DNA of 64,000 bases, taken from the NCBI GenBank assembly GCA_047967505.1, contig CM106539.1. One strand, written 5' to 3'. This DNA comes from Dipteris shenzhenensis (lineage: Eukaryota > Polypodiophyta > Polypodiopsida > Gleicheniales). Positions within the stretch are counted from its first letter, which is position 1. Each line of letters opens with the position of its first letter. This document shows, in pieces, positions 11,640 through 23,600 of the stretch. The position numbers and the translations under genes were made by a program. The notes under the pieces were generated by a model. That model made no database searches, was not told the DNA's origin, and saw only the letters and a program-made list of their open reading frames with translations.

Positions 11640-13626
11640 GAATCCTACGAGATGGGAAAGAGAGATCAATAGAGAAGGCATGCCCCCCCCTGTCAGCCAT
11701 GTGACCATCCCCATGTGAAATCTCTTTGCACCCATGTAGATCTTCTGTGCCGCTGGGTAGCCCCAGAGGCAGTGTGGGATCATCTCCAGATCTCTGTCTA
11801 CTTCGTAGTGGCATCTATCATTCACGTCCATATGCTCCAACCAAGGCCCAATGGGCAAGCCTCCATATGCTACCATCCAAAAAAGAAAAGGATATCTTGT
11901 GCGGCTTGAGACTGGTGAGATGACCTCTGTTGCTCAAGCAAATGTCTCTCGCACCAAGGGGTCCAATTAGCTACCTCCAACTGAATACGGTAGCCAATGT
12001 GAGTGGTGTAAGAGAAGTCAATCATGTTTAAGTGCCCTACTCGTGCTAGCCAAAACCACTCCCTTTGATCCTACTAGACCTCCCTAAGAGGTTGGCCCTC
12101 CCATAATCAAGGTGCTACATCGCCCCCTCCTGTCCTGCCAAAATTGAAATTGGATCAATAGTCCAGTTCTTGTCCGAATGGCCTACCACTCTGACCCTCT
12201 GCTATTCACACGATTCTGGAACCCCATCTGCCTCTAGGTCCCTCGTCTCTAGTTGGAACCCCAGACTGTGCTCTGTAAAGTCTATGCCAAAAGAAGCAAA
12301 GGGATTGCTAGAGAGACACCACGGTCCTCGAGAACTATTCAAACTAGTGTTGGGGTCCAAAGGGCTGCACTATCCCTGCCATCAAGACTCAGCGATAGCT
12401 GCCTAAATCTCCTTCATTCATGTGCTTGCCCCCCTCATATGAGAAAGTGTCTGCTCTCATGCCTCTACCTCCGCAGGGAGGCATCTCCCATGTCCCAAAG
12501 AACCTAGCTGGACCATTGTCCCACTTTGCCCAACAAATGTGTGTTCATTGCCCTAGCATACAACGCTCACTTCTTTCAAGGTATCCTTGGATTTATTTTG
12601 TTTAGTGATTAAGATTAAGATTAGCTTTAAGGCTAAGTAAGTACTTACAATGCTCACTTCTTTCAAGGTATCCTTGGATTTATTTTGTTTAGTGATTAAG
12701 ATTAAGATTAGCTTTAAGGCTAAGTAAGTACTACTTTAAAGCATCTAGAAATTCAAACCATGCCTTGCGTGATCCTCCACATCCAGGTGCCAAATGAGCG
12801 GTTGTCTCTCAAACTCTATCCGCTAGACAAACGATGTGAAAACCTATGAAGGCCCCACATTAAGGGGGACCCTTCCCTGTGAGGGGAGCCTCTAAGAAGA
12901 TCTATTTGTAAGATTTTTGGTAGTGCCTACCAGTGCGAGGGGTGTTCTTGAGAAGCCCTCGCTAGAGTAAGAGCTTCCAAGGTTCTAAGCTTGGGGTGAG
13001 ACCTCGTACCACTAGCTCGCCCAAAAGGGCTCTACTCTACATCTCTGGGTCAATAATGCTAGGTACTCCCTGTGACTAGGGAAGAATCACCATCTGCCAA
13101 GCAACCCTAGCTCTAGTGTTCCTTGTACCATCCGATCCTACCCACAGGAAATTGCACACTAGGCGCATGAGCTACCCCATGCACCCCCTATAGAAAGCAC
13201 TAGCACGATGCTATATATCACACCGTCACCAAGAGGACCTAGTTGACCACCAGGGCCCTACTTGCTAGAGAGAGTTTGTTCGAGCTCCAATAGAGAAGCT
13301 TACACCGCACACTTGTCAAAGCATGCGGTGGAAACTGAACAAGAAACTAAATGCATTGTGGAAAGAAAAAAGAGAGAGAGAATGTTGCTGGGTGCCTAAA
13401 ATATATGTTGTATATTAGCCCTAAATTTGGAGTAGAAAACCTAGTACAGCCACCCCAACCGTGGGGGAAAGAGCTGGTGTAAATAGGGCTGCAATGGGGA
13501 AGGAAAAGATGAAAGTGAAGGGATGCAATCAAGGGCGCCAATCATGATCAACGGAGGGGCGTCTGTAGTAGGAGCACAAGTGCCGAATATCAGGAGGGGC
13601 ACCAAGTAGGAGCGGCCAAGGGTTAG
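11640..13626. other. No recognised gene; degraded repeat sequence
   Basis: Nearly 2 kb with only short accidental open frames on both strands. No retroelement motif was recognised past the copia pre-integrase remnant. It could hold the decayed gag or LTR of that minus-strand copia element, but no LTR pair was found. It contains the 87-bp duplication at 12559-12732. Confidence 0.5.
12559..12732. repeat. 87-bp tandem duplication
   Basis: Two adjacent copies, 12559-12645 and 12646-12732, start TACAACGCTCAC and TACAATGCTCAC and run through GATTAAGATTAAGATTAG to AAGTAAGTACT. I see one substitution between them, so the duplication is recent relative to the surrounding decayed DNA. Confidence 0.9.
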
Positions 13627-14073
13627 TGTTATGCTCTAGCCGAGATAGCATGACCTCGGAAAGATCGGTGGGAATTTTCTCTTAGATGACCGACTTCTGT
13701 AATATTTAACGTGCGTAAATATTATGGTCAAGAGAAGTAACTGCCAAGGTCCTAGGTGAGGGTGAAATGGCATTGACTAGGTGGTTCTGAGTGTTAAGGC
13801 GTAGGTGCACCTAAATGTGAAATAATGCCAAGGGGCAAATGGTTTAATTGTGCCCCAAGAGAGGGGTAAATGGTGTACCAAGAAAAGGGCTAAAATGATG
13901 ACATGTGGCAGAGGGAACCATCTAGGGAGTTGAGGGTCTTGTGGATAGGCATGAGGAAAATGAAAATATGTATCTGTTGAAAATTGCGATCCACGAGAGT
14001 AAGGTTGGGTGGAATAACGAAATGCCATCGCCCGTGATAATCGAGATAAGTGAATTAGCTCAGGTTCGCAAAA
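13627..14073 (+). repeat. 5' LTR of Ty3/gypsy element
   Basis: About 447 bp repeated at 19598-20044 (constant offset of 5971 bp) with roughly ten visible substitutions and no net indel. GTTAG precedes it (13622-13626) and also follows the 3' LTR (20045-20049), a good 5-bp target duplication. The first bases differ between the LTRs (TGTTATGC versus GGGAATGC), so the left edge is uncertain by ~5 bp. Confidence 0.85.
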
Positions 14074-14075
14074 TT

Positions 14076-14089
14076 TGGTATCAGAGCGC
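14076..14089 (+). promoter_or_regulatory. Primer-binding site (tRNA-Met type)
   Basis: TGGTATCAGAGCGC starts two bases after the end of the 5' LTR. TGGTATCAGAGC is complementary to the 3' end of plant initiator tRNA-Met, the usual primer of Ty3/gypsy elements. Confidence 0.9.
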
Positions 14090-14905
14090 AAGGGAGGAGA
14101 TCAAGAGATGATTTGGGTCGTCGAAGGACCAGAGCGCCAAATTAACGGACAGACTGTATTGACACTGCGGCGTGACGACGACCTTCGTGGTGGGCTGATG
14201 ACGTACGGCTAGTATCTGACGGATCGACGCTGATCTAGTTTAATGGGTGGTGGTACGTGACGACAAGGAGACTGGTTCTAGGCAGAATAGCGCGGTGGTT
14301 GGGTTGTTGTGAGGGAGGCCTTCGACGAGCAGAACAGATGGGCGACGTGCTGTGATAGCATGGCGCACCCTCTACGGGCGGGCCTTGCGGGGTAGTGGTT
14401 ATGCCAGAAACTAAGCCTACAGGGATTCTGTCAGTCAACGAATTGCAGGCCTAGACCTCCCTGGTGGAGCACCGACGTGCGACTGCGTGGAGTCAAGCAA
14501 AGGTGGAGCGGGGCGATGACCTGCGTATATTTGCGATCGTGACGAATTGGAAGGGCTAGAATAAAGCCGCAGTTGCAGGCCATATAATTACAAGTTTAAT
14601 TCTGAGCGCAGTTGGCAGTAAATGCTTTTGACGTGACAGATTTGCACACAGGAAAAAAATAAGGCACGGGATCTTCTGAAGGAAGCGAGAGGCACATGAA
14701 ATATCGATTTTTTTTCTTCGAGCTTGCCTCAAGAGCGGAACGTGCATACTCAGTCCGCGTGGAGCTTCCAGGGAGCACTTTTTTCTCCTTTATACAAATT
14801 TTGAGTTGCAGTCGAGTCGTTCTGTACAGCAGAGGTTGTCGTTTATTTTTCCTGCATAACAAAAGGGAAATCTGAAAAAAAAAAACTATTTTCCCTTTTG
14901 AAACT

Positions 14906-16537
14906 ATGGAGGTAGAAGGACAAAATTCTAGAGTGAATCCTAGTGAGTCTAGAGCACGGTCTACACAACAAATGTCCCATCACACAACACCTACTCTGGT
15001 CGGTAGGATTTCGGTATTAGAAGATGCTTTACAGCAAATTATGAACCAGCAGCTTCAAGTGAATGTTGGTCAGAATGAGATTAGGGAGATGGTGCAAGCC
15101 TTGTGGGCTAGACCATCTAGAATTGATAAGGGCAAAGCTCCAGCAGAGCCAGAGCCCAGTATACATTCATCAGAGCATGCGAGGGTCAAGGTGCCTAATA
15201 TTGCTAACTATAGACCGGAGAAGTACGTTGGTCGGATGACCGAGCGCAGTTCTGATGTGATCGAGGTTTGGTTACACAAGTGGGAAGAAGCCTTCGCCAT
15301 TTGTGAAATCAGATCTGATCTAAAGAAAATCCGTGAGGCCACTCACCTATTTATTGAGGCAGCGGATAGATGGTGGATAAAGCAACAGAAAGATCAAGTT
15401 GCCCCTACCACCTGGGAAGGGTTTAAATTTGAATTTAAGAAACTCTTTCTTCCACTTGATGAAGAGTCCCGAGCTTGGGATGCTTATAGAAACCTTCGTC
15501 AGAGGAGTCTGTCGGTGGCAGAGTACACTGACAAATTCAGGGAATGTGTCATGAAAATAACAGACCCTCTCCCTATGTCGGTTCAGTTAAAAGACTATAT
15601 CTATGGACTGAACGACAAGATTAAAATGGAAGTTCGGGCTAAATATGTGACTACATTAGATGAATCTATTGCAGTAGCCCTGAACTATGAGGATGCCAGA
15701 GGCAGATCTAGTGGATTTGTGCAGGCAGGGACTCAGTATGAGTACTCGAGAAAAGGGGGATTCTAGAGGAAATGGACTTCAAAGGCAAGTGTCTCGCAGC
15801 CAAGTGGCCAAACCAAGCAGGTGAAGCCGGTTGAGGGACCAGCAAAAACAAGTACCACCGTTCGGGTGAAAAGGAGAATAACTCCAATGGCAGCCTGGGC
15901 TTGGTCAAAGTCCTCGTTGACTCCTGAACAAAAGGAGAAAGCTAGAAAAGAAGGATTGTGCTTCGGCTACCTTCAGCGACATCAGTGGAACGATTGTTCA
16001 CTGAATAAAGATCGTCGCACGGCTAATATGATAATATCTGAATGTGACGCGGAAATGCAGGAGAGTCCCAATGCGGAACATATGCAGATGCAATTGGCGA
16101 GACCTTCTCAAAGGTTAGTACCTATGTTGTCAAGTGTGTCTGTTACTAAGTTAGTAAGCGGTGCACCTGATAACATCCTTTCAAAGCCCGCAGCAACGGG
16201 ATATACGGTTTTCGATAAGCCCGAGTTGATTAAAATGAAAGGGCAAGTAGCCAGTCATGATGTGATTGTGTTGTTTGACTCAGCGTCAACACACAATGGA
16301 ATCAACTCAAAGCTTATTAAGAGGCTCAAGTTGAAAACTAGTCCGTCTGACTATGCTTATACAGTCAGGATGGCGGACGGAAGTTCAACTGAAGTATGGG
16401 ACCAAAGGGTTACCCAGTTGGAACTTCGAATTCAGGACTATGTTGAGAAGCTGGACTTTGAATTGACCAGACTTGCTCACGCAGATATAGCCCTAGGCAT
16501 GGCTTGGCATTTTCGAAAAAATCCAGCCATTGATTAG
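14906..16537 (+). pseudogene. Ty3/gypsy gag and aspartic protease (broken)
   Basis: Gag starts at the ATG at 14906. The retrotransposon gag domain (WEGFKFEFKKLFLP near 15414-15456, LRQRSLSVAEYTDKF near 15496-15540) is intact up to an in-frame TAG at 15764, where a Gln codon is likely ancestral. The same frame continues with a decayed zinc knuckle at ~15959-15998: the second Cys is replaced by Tyr (CFGYLQRHQWNDC), so CX2CX4HX4C is lost. A protease-like block at ~16264-16296 reads LFDSAST where DSGAT is usual, so the active-site Gly is changed. The frame stops at a TAG at 16535-16537 where Trp is expected. Confidence 0.85.
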
Positions 16538-16730
16538 AAGAAGCATATTTACCAGTTCAAGATGAACGGGGTAGAATATGTTTTGCGAGGTGAGAAGGAT
16601 TTACCTCGAGGACCACTGATTTCAGCCATGGAAATTCGGAGGACTCCGAAAGAGTTTCTGTGTCTGTATAGCATCGGTAGAGTCGACTGATGATGCATCG
16701 ACTAGCACTGAGGCTGCCCAAGATGGGAAG

Positions 16731-17863
16731 ATGGCCGAGTTGGCTAAAGAGATATCAGAGAAGTTCTTTGAATGTTTTAGGGATGAACTACCTTATGGGT
16801 TACCTTCAGAGCGGAAAGTTCAGCATAAGATTGAACTGATCCCGGGGGCAGAACCTGTAAATAGACCTCCCTATAGAATGAGTTTTACTGAAGAGGCGGA
16901 GGTGCATAGACAACTGGAAGAATACCTCAAGTTGGGGCAGATTCAACCAAGTTTCTCACCTTTTGCTTCGCCAGTGATATTAAAGAAGAAAAAGGATGAT
17001 ATGTTTCGCCTCTGTATAGATTACAGAGCATTGAATAATATCACTGTTAAGCACAGGTATCTGATGGCTTGGATTGATGATTTGCTAGATGCATTACATG
17101 GAGCCGTGATTTTCAGCAAGATAGATCTTAAGTGTGGCTACCATCAGATCCGGATTAGAGCCGAGGATGTGCATAAAACCGCTTTCAGAAGCAGGTTTGG
17201 TCATTACGTGTTTTTGGTAATGCCCTTTGGACTTACCAATGCTCCAGCGACATTTGTCATGCTTATGAACGATTTACTACGTCCGTATATCGGAAAGTTT
17301 GTAGTACATTTTATTGACGATGTCCTGATATCCAGTAAAAGTATTACTGAGCATCGTGAACACTTAAGAATAGTGTTCAGTACTTTGAGGAAAGCCAGTC
17401 TTTATATAAATAAAAAGAAAACTATACTGTGTATGGTTAGGCTTGAATATATAGGATTCATAATTACTTCACAGGGGGTAGAAATGGATCCGAAGAAAGT
17501 GGCTGCGATACTAACTTGGCCAATCCCTCAGAGTCTGACCGCGTTGCGATCATTCTTGGGATTTGTCCAGTTTTATAGAAGGCATATCAAAGGATATTCC
17601 GGAATAGTATCGCCATTAACTGATCTGACCTCAGATAAAGTACCTTTTATATGGGGACAGAATCAATAAGAAAAAATAAAACAAGCTGTGGTCACAGGAC
17701 CGGTGTTAAAAATAGTTAATCCCCAGAAACCGTTGTTCCTAGAAACCGATGCAAGTGGCATTGCGGTAGGAGCAGTTTTCCTTCAAGAGAGGGAAGGCCA
17801 GTAGCCTTTGAAAGCAAGAAGCTTTCTCCCTCTCAAAGGAACTGGCCAACTCATGAATTAGAG
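16731..17863 (+). pseudogene. Ty3/gypsy reverse transcriptase and RNase H start (broken)
   Basis: The open frame 16731-17669 holds the RT: CIDYRALN (~17014-17037), FSKIDLKCGYHQI (~17111-17151), MPFGLTNAPATF (~17221-17256). The catalytic box is FIDDVL (~17312-17329) in place of the usual Y/F-x-DD-I/L, with both Asp kept. It ends in a TAA at 17667. The same frame resumes with RNase H (LETDASG near 17739-17760) until a frameshift near 17795, after which the next open frame carries on. It is shifted relative to gag, so at least one further indel lies at 16540-16730. Confidence 0.88.
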
Positions 17864-19594
17864 TTGTATGCAGTTATCCATGCTTTGAAAACATGGAGGC
17901 ATTATTTATATGGTTCAGAGTTTTATGTGGATGTGGATCATGATACTCTGAAACATTTTAGTAAACAGCCTGACTTGAGGGGCCGCCAAGCTAGGTGGGC
18001 AGAGCTCATGCAGGAGTTTAATTTAACGATTCGGTACCGAAGAGGAAAAGATAATAAGGTGGCTGATGCGTTGTCTCGCATTATGCACAACCTGAGTTTC
18101 ACGGTATTAGAGAGTGCTCTAATGACCGAGATCAGAGAAACTCAAAAGATGGACGAGTTTGTCCAGAGCTTATGGCCTAAGGCTCATGTGTTAAAACCCG
18201 GGGAAAATGAAAAGGATGACCTGGCATCCAGAAAAGGTCAAACTTATGCAAGATATACCATAAGGGATGGTATGCTAGAAAGAAATGGCAAGGTTGTAGT
18301 ACCTAGTCAGAATGATCTCAGGCAGAGAGTCATTCGACAGTGCCATGATAGCCCGTGTGCGGGACATCCAGGGGTCGAGAAGACATATGATCTCGTGAAG
18401 CGAGATTTCTTTTGGCCAAAGATGAAAAAGCATATTCATGAATATGTGACACGGTGTTTCTCGTGTCAGGTAAGTAAGGCCGAGCGGGTGAAGCCCCCCG
18501 GACTTTTACAGCCCTTGGAAATACCACTAAGTAAGTGGGAGAGCATTTCCATGGACTTTATTGTAGGGCTGCCTACGACACAAGGAGGGTATGATTCTAT
18601 CCTTGTGGTGGTTGATCGTCTAACCAAGATGGCTCACTTCATTCCGATTAGAGAGTCTGTTAGTGCCCCGCAAGTGGCGGATTTGTTTATTAGACATATA
18701 TTTCGTCTGCATGGATTGCCTAGATCCTTAGTGTCAGAGAGAGATGTTAGATTTACCGGTCATTTTTGGACAGCGGTATTTGAGACGCTAAGGACTGAGT
18801 TGGGAATGAGTAGTGGGGATCATCCTGAGACGGATGGTCAGACGGAGAGAGTCAACCAGACTTTAGAGGATATGCCGAGGGCATATGTGTCATTGAGGCA
18901 ACATACGTGGGACAAGTGGTTGCCACTGTTAGAGTTTGCCTACAATGATAGAAAACATTCCTCTACCGGGTTCAGTCCGTTTGAGCTGAACTATGGTTAT
19001 AGACTAGCAAATCCAACTATAGTTGGAGTACCTCAGAAAGTGCCTAGTGCCGCGAACTTTGTGGTTCAGATGCGGGAGATGCTAGCACTTGCGAGAGCTA
19101 ATATCCGCCAGGCTATGGATAGAGCCAAGGTGTATGCGGATGAAAACCGGTCTATAAGAGTATTTAAGGAAGGAGAAAAAGTTTTTCTCAGAGTTCCTTC
19201 GCACTCGAAGTTGTTGACTTCAGGAGAGTGTGCTAAGTTATCACCTCGATACTGTGGGCCGTGGTTAAGAAGAATAGGCAAGGTAGTCTATAAATTAGAA
19301 TTCCCACTGGGGTGTAAGGTGCACCCAGTGTTTCATGTTTCTCGTTTAAAGAAATTCTTGCATACCGGTGACTCACTAATCGAAGGTGTTGTTTTGTTTC
19401 AGGAGATAGAGGATAATGCAAGACGCAAACCAACAAGAATCCTGGACCGAGGAACAATGCAAGTACGCAATCGGAAGATCCCCACGGTGTTGGTTGCATG
19501 GCATGGTCTACCTCTATCGGAAGCTACCTGGGAATCCGTATACCAGTTACGGAGAGTGTTCCCAGATTTCATCATCGAGGATGCTGATGCTTGA
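17798..19594 (+). pseudogene. Ty3/gypsy RNase H end, integrase and chromodomain-like tail
   Basis: This open frame (from about 17798) begins inside RNase H (VAFESKKL, HELELYAV, DHDTLKHF, ADALSRI). The integrase follows: an HHCC zinc-binding segment (CHDSPCAGHPG to CFSCQ, ~18338-18470) and the DDE core with Asp in SMDFIVGLP (~18550), Asp in VSERDVRF (~18740) and Glu in DGQTERVNQ (~18840). Next come the GPWxxxxIGKVVYKLEFP and HPVFHVSRLKKF segments and a chromodomain-like tail ending at 19594. This 3' part is long and uninterrupted, but upstream breaks make it non-functional in this copy. Confidence 0.9.
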
Positions 19595-19601
19595 AGAGGG
19601 A
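19593..19601 (+). promoter_or_regulatory. Polypurine tract of Ty3/gypsy element
   Basis: GAAGAGGGA lies directly before the 3' LTR, in the position of the plus-strand priming polypurine tract. It overlaps the last bases after the integrase stop codon, and it is why the 3' LTR start is uncertain by a few bases. Confidence 0.6.
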
Positions 19602-20044
19602 ATGCTCTAGCCGAGATAGCATGACCTCGAAAAGATCGGTGGGCATTTTCTCTTAGATGACCGACTTCTGTAATATTTAACGTGCGTAAATATTATGGTC
19701 AAGAGAAGTAACTGCCAAGGTCCTAGGTGAGGGTGAAATGGCATTGACTAGGTGGTTCTGAGTGTTAAGGCCTAGGTGCACCTAAATGTGAAATAATGCC
19801 AAGGGGCAAATGGTTTAATTGTGCCCCAAGAGAGAGGTAAATGGTGTACCAAGAAAAGGGCTAAAATGATGACATGTGGCAGAGGGAACCATCTAGGGAG
19901 TTGAGGGTCTTGTGGATAGGCATGAGGAAAATGAAAATACGTATATGTTGAAAATTGCCATCCACGAGAGTAAGGCTGGGTGGAATAACGAAATGCCATC
20001 GCCCGTGATAATCGAGATAAGTGAATTAGCTCAGGTTCGTAAAA
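19598..20044 (+). repeat. 3' LTR of Ty3/gypsy element
   Basis: Second LTR copy, same length as 13627-14073 with about ten substitutions by eye. Followed by GTTAG (20045-20049), matching the five bases before the 5' LTR. The low divergence suggests a moderately young insertion despite the damaged coding region. Confidence 0.88.
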
Positions 20045-20067
20045 GTTAGTAGAAGGGGCTGAATTAG

Positions 20068-20345
20068 GAGCACCAATAGGAGCGACCAAGGGGACAGCAA
20101 TAGGGCTGGAATAGGAGCAACACCAAGAGTGATCAAGGGGGCAGTAACATGGTTGGAACATGAGCAAAACTAGGAGTGACCAAAAGGGCAGCAACAGGGC
20201 TGGAACACGAGCGACCAAGGGGCAGCAACAGGGCTGGAACAAGAGCAACACCAGGAGCGACCAATGGGGCAGCAACAATGTTGGAACAACAGCACCACCA
20301 AGAGTGACCAAGGGTGGCAGCAGGGCTAGATCAGAAGCACCAAAG
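20068..20345. repeat. ~46-bp imperfect minisatellite
   Basis: Repeats of GAGCGACCAAGG ... GCAGCAACAGGGCTGGAAC with spacing of about 36-47 bp (GAGYGAYC starts at ~20080, 20127, 20173, 20209, 20254, 20301). Open frames on both strands across it are by-products of the repeat. Related GAGCGGCCAAGG sequence lies just left of the Ty3/gypsy 5' LTR, so the retrotransposon appears to have inserted into this repeat. Confidence 0.75.
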
Positions 20346-20399
20346 GGAGGAGGAGGTCGCCTAGTAGGAGCCACTAGGACTGGAATAGTAGATGAGGAA

Positions 20400-21720
20400 T
20401 GAGGAGGGGATACCCCCTATATATAGGGACGGGGGTACCCAAGAAGGGGGTTGGCCTAGAGGGTCAGCCCCCCTTTTGTAGGGGCCGACCATATGGGTTG
20501 GCCACCTCACCAATGGGCCGACCGCCTAGCTGGTGGTCAGCCAGGGGGCTTCTGGCCCCTGCTCCCCTGCACTATCCATGCCCCGTGTGGCACTAGTATC
20601 ACACTCGAACGATGCTAAATTGGGCCAAAACATGGCAGTACGATGCCGAAACTGACTACTCTCACACCACACTTAACAAAGGCCCTCACTCAGGATTGCG
20701 GGTGCACACTAGTATGTTGTAGGTAGGAGATGTACATTATGCTCACAATACTCTCCAATACTCGGGCAATCTACTTCTCTGGCTGAAATGCCAATGGCAC
20801 CCTAGAAATCTAGATATCTCATTGTATGCCCCCTCGAAATCCACTCAAAACCAAGTCTTGCCTCTCAATTCTGGATCTCCTAGACCTCCTCAATCACCAT
20901 GAGGAAACCAACTAACTTGGTCCAGTTGATAATGGCCCCAGAAGCCAAGCAGTAAGTCTCTAGGGCTCCTCGTACCATAGAGCCCTGGCATACCAGAGTT
21001 ACCAGAACACCGTTCCCTAGCTATGGAACACTAGAACAATGTTCCATTCAGAACTGGTCACTAGAACATGGAGGGAACGTCAGTTTTGGAGAACACCCAG
21101 GGAACGTCTTGGAACGTCCCATATGAAGTCCCCAACCTATAGGTCAACATCACTTAAATTTGTTTGGGACAAAGTGCATTTTGCACTTTACCGTGTAATT
21201 GTGGCCTTGATTTCAAAGGATTTGCCACTTTTAGCTCGCTGCGTTGGTCGACCAGCAGTTGCATGCACATGAGGGAAGCACTCTATCTATGCTTTGACAT
21301 GTGATTGCGACCCTGATTTCAAAGGATTTGGCCACTTTCAGCTCCCGCACTGGTCGACCTACGGCTGCATGCACATGAGGTAAGCACTCTACCTATGCTC
21401 TAGCCTACCCAATTCACTACGCACACATCTACGAGCAACCTACAAGCACCTATGCTCTAGCCTACGCACACATTGCAACCCACGCACACATCTACGTTGT
21501 AGCCTATGCAATTGCCTAACAATGCTACCTAATGCCTAAATCTATTGCCTACGCCTACACCTACATCTAACTAACGCACAACCCTAACGAATGTTGCCTA
21601 ACTAATGCAAGCTACGCTGCCTAACAATTGACTAATACTTCCTAACTAACGATGCCTAACTAGTTACTAACGCAGCTTGCTGCCTAACTAGCGTTGCATG
21701 CTTTTTAACGCTATCAGTTA
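20400..21720. other. No recognised gene; repeats and low complexity
   Basis: A TATATATAGGG motif occurs at ~20419. A diverged ~107-bp tandem duplication spans about 21193-21406: both copies contain GATTTCAAAGGATTTG and end near GCATGCACATGAGG. About 21400-21700 is a low-complexity stretch of CCTA/CTAACG/CACACA variants. No coding domain seen. Confidence 0.55.
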
Positions 21721-21869
21721 CAGTGCACCTACGAGGCACTGCTTCAATTTTTGGTCATTTTCAGAACCTGCAGGCTGCCTTGAACAATGTGTTTATGTGC
21801 ATTGAATTCCCATTATTGAAGACTGAAGTAATTTCACTTTGTTGCTTTAAGAATGAGAGCAACACACTT

Positions 21870-22385
21870 GAAACAGTAGCTTCAACTTGTGTGTCATGTC
21901 TCCTCCATGCCCTGATGCCCATCAACTTTGTCAAAAGAAGTGGATATCAAAAATCCGGAGGAGAAGCTTCTAGGAGGCTCATGAAAATGGAAATGCCAAT
22001 GAGAGTGCAAGCTCACTTGTTGGGAGTTCAGAACAAAGGCTTTAGTATCTATCACTTCATCATGTAGGAAGCATGGTGCTTGAGCAATGGGTCATGTCTT
22101 TGCACCACAGGCAGTTGGAAATGTAGTGCCTTCTAGTATTCCAGTTTCTGCTATGCCTTCTATATCTGCTAGTCTTGGAAATGGCAAGAGACAAGCTTCC
22201 TTAGCTCCCACATGGCACCCTGGTAGGAAAGCAGAGGTAGATGGTGCAGTGGGAAGTTTTCTTTATGGTGGTGACATTGCCTTGAATCAAGCCCATAATC
22301 CTTATTTTATGGATATGGTGAGGGCTACTACAACTTTTGGCCCCTCTTACACACCACCATCTTATGAAGCCTTGAGCAAAGATCC
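21870..22385 (+). pseudogene. hAT transposase N-terminal fragment
   Basis: The stretch around 21970-22065 resembles a decayed BED zinc finger (RVQAHLLGVQNKGF, compare RVKCHLLGIKDGGI in the hAT at 8.3 kb). The frame from 22087 contains APTWHPGRKAEVD, then NPYFMDMV, then FGPSYTPPSYEALS, which parallels the hAT copy at ~8800-8990 segment by segment. The match ends near 22385, where unrelated sequence and then copia gag follow in the same frame. No terminal repeats were found. Confidence 0.65.
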
Positions 22386-22614
22386 TGTATATGTCCAATT
22401 CCTCAACATTATTAGAATGCAAAAGCCAAGCATAGAAGAGATTCACAACTACTTAGGTGACATGATCATTGCTGAAACTGAAGCAACCCAATTCATTGAC
22501 AACAATACAACTATACTTTGTGCTCACCAGAACGATACACACCACTATGGAAGTGGAGGTGAAGCAAGAGGATATGGTGAACAAGGAGGGGAAGATACTC
22601 ATGCCTATAGATCT

Positions 22615-23600
22615 TGGGAAGACAGAGATGCCCATGCCCTAGTATTGATCATAGGGACTACGATGGACTCCGTGCTTCCTCACATCCAGATGGTCGAGAT
22701 GTCAATAGAGGCATGGGTCATACTAAAGGATCTGTACGAGACAGACAACACATCCCAGATCTTACTTCTTCAGCATCAGCTCTACAACCTTGATATGGAT
22801 GAGGGAGATTCAGTACATAACCACTTGACGAAGGTCAAGGTGGTAAGGAATCAGTTGGTCAGAAGGTGGACTCGTGCCATTTGGCCTTGATGGTACTGAG
22901 GAGCCTACCTCGGAGCCTCAAAAGCTTTGTTACGACTGTGATAGCAAGATAGAGGACCAAGCCTATGACTTTTGAGGAATTGAGAAGCTCTACAACAACG
23001 ACAAAGATGACAAGGCATAGCTGGAAAAGGATTACGCTGGCAAAGAAAGGGCAAGTCCAAGAAGGATGCCTCTGATGATGAAGGCAAATCAGAAAAATAA
23101 GGAGTCCGACTCAGATTCAGAGGGTGATACAAAAGCCAAGGCAAATGTGGTAATCGAAGAGTTGTTCTTGGTGACATCTCCGTGTGTTACTGAGGTCAGA
23201 TATGCTGACCTAGAAATCACAGTGATGATGTCTGACATTGCGATGTCGGTCGATGAGGAGTCAAACGCCTTTATGAAGGTGAACGACAGCATGGAGTGCT
23301 TGGTATCTTCCAGGTGTGTGGCTATTGATACTGACACGAGGGTGTGTTCCATGGAGTGCCATGGGGTTTCATGTTCAGATGGAGGCTGTTTTTCAGAAGG
23401 GGAAGTACAGGATTACACAGGCTATTGGTATGTGCCTCGATGAGGTGCATAGTTTGCTTTCAGAGCAAGCACATAGGCAGTGCGACAATCCGGTATGTAC
23501 CTGATGTTCTTCATTTGAGCCTTTATAGCATGCTGTGGAGAGAATCCGCTCTTCATTTGTCTCAGGTAATGCGAGATTGGAAGGAATTGTCCTCTTTCAA
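22615..23600 (+). pseudogene. Ty1/copia gag and protease-region remnant
   Basis: From ~22615 the frame encodes a copia-type gag segment (DRDAHALVLI, AWVILKDLYE, LLQHQLYNLDMDEGDSV). It breaks at ~22888 and continues in other frames with LRSLPRSFKSFVTTV (~22897-22940), a Lys/Ser/Asp-rich spacer (DSDSEGDTKAK, ~23105) and a protease-end-like RYVPDVLHLSLYSM (~23490-23532). No RT or integrase follows before the LTR-like region, so pol is missing. Confidence 0.65.

Larger units (their letters stand above)
13627..20044 (+). mobile_element. Ty3/gypsy chromovirus-type LTR retrotransposon
   Basis: 6.4-kb element: LTR, primer site, ~830-bp leader, gag, protease, RT, RNase H, integrase with a chromodomain-like tail, LTR. 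The domain order RT-RNase H-integrase defines Ty3/gypsy. The C-terminal segment after the integrase (VAWHGLPLSEATWE) resembles the end of a chromodomain, which points to a chromovirus. The coding region has at least three nonsense codons and two frameshifts, so this copy is not autonomous. It is inserted into a minisatellite-like GAGCGACCAAGG region. Confidence 0.92.

Noticed and set aside
11640-12605. Several 60-86-codon open frames on both strands as small genes
   Set aside because: Short, overlapping, no shared or known domain, within a decayed repeat region.
20160-20402. Plus- and minus-strand open frames over the 46-bp minisatellite as genes
   Set aside because: The reading frames follow the repeat period on both strands and encode repetitive, domain-free strings.
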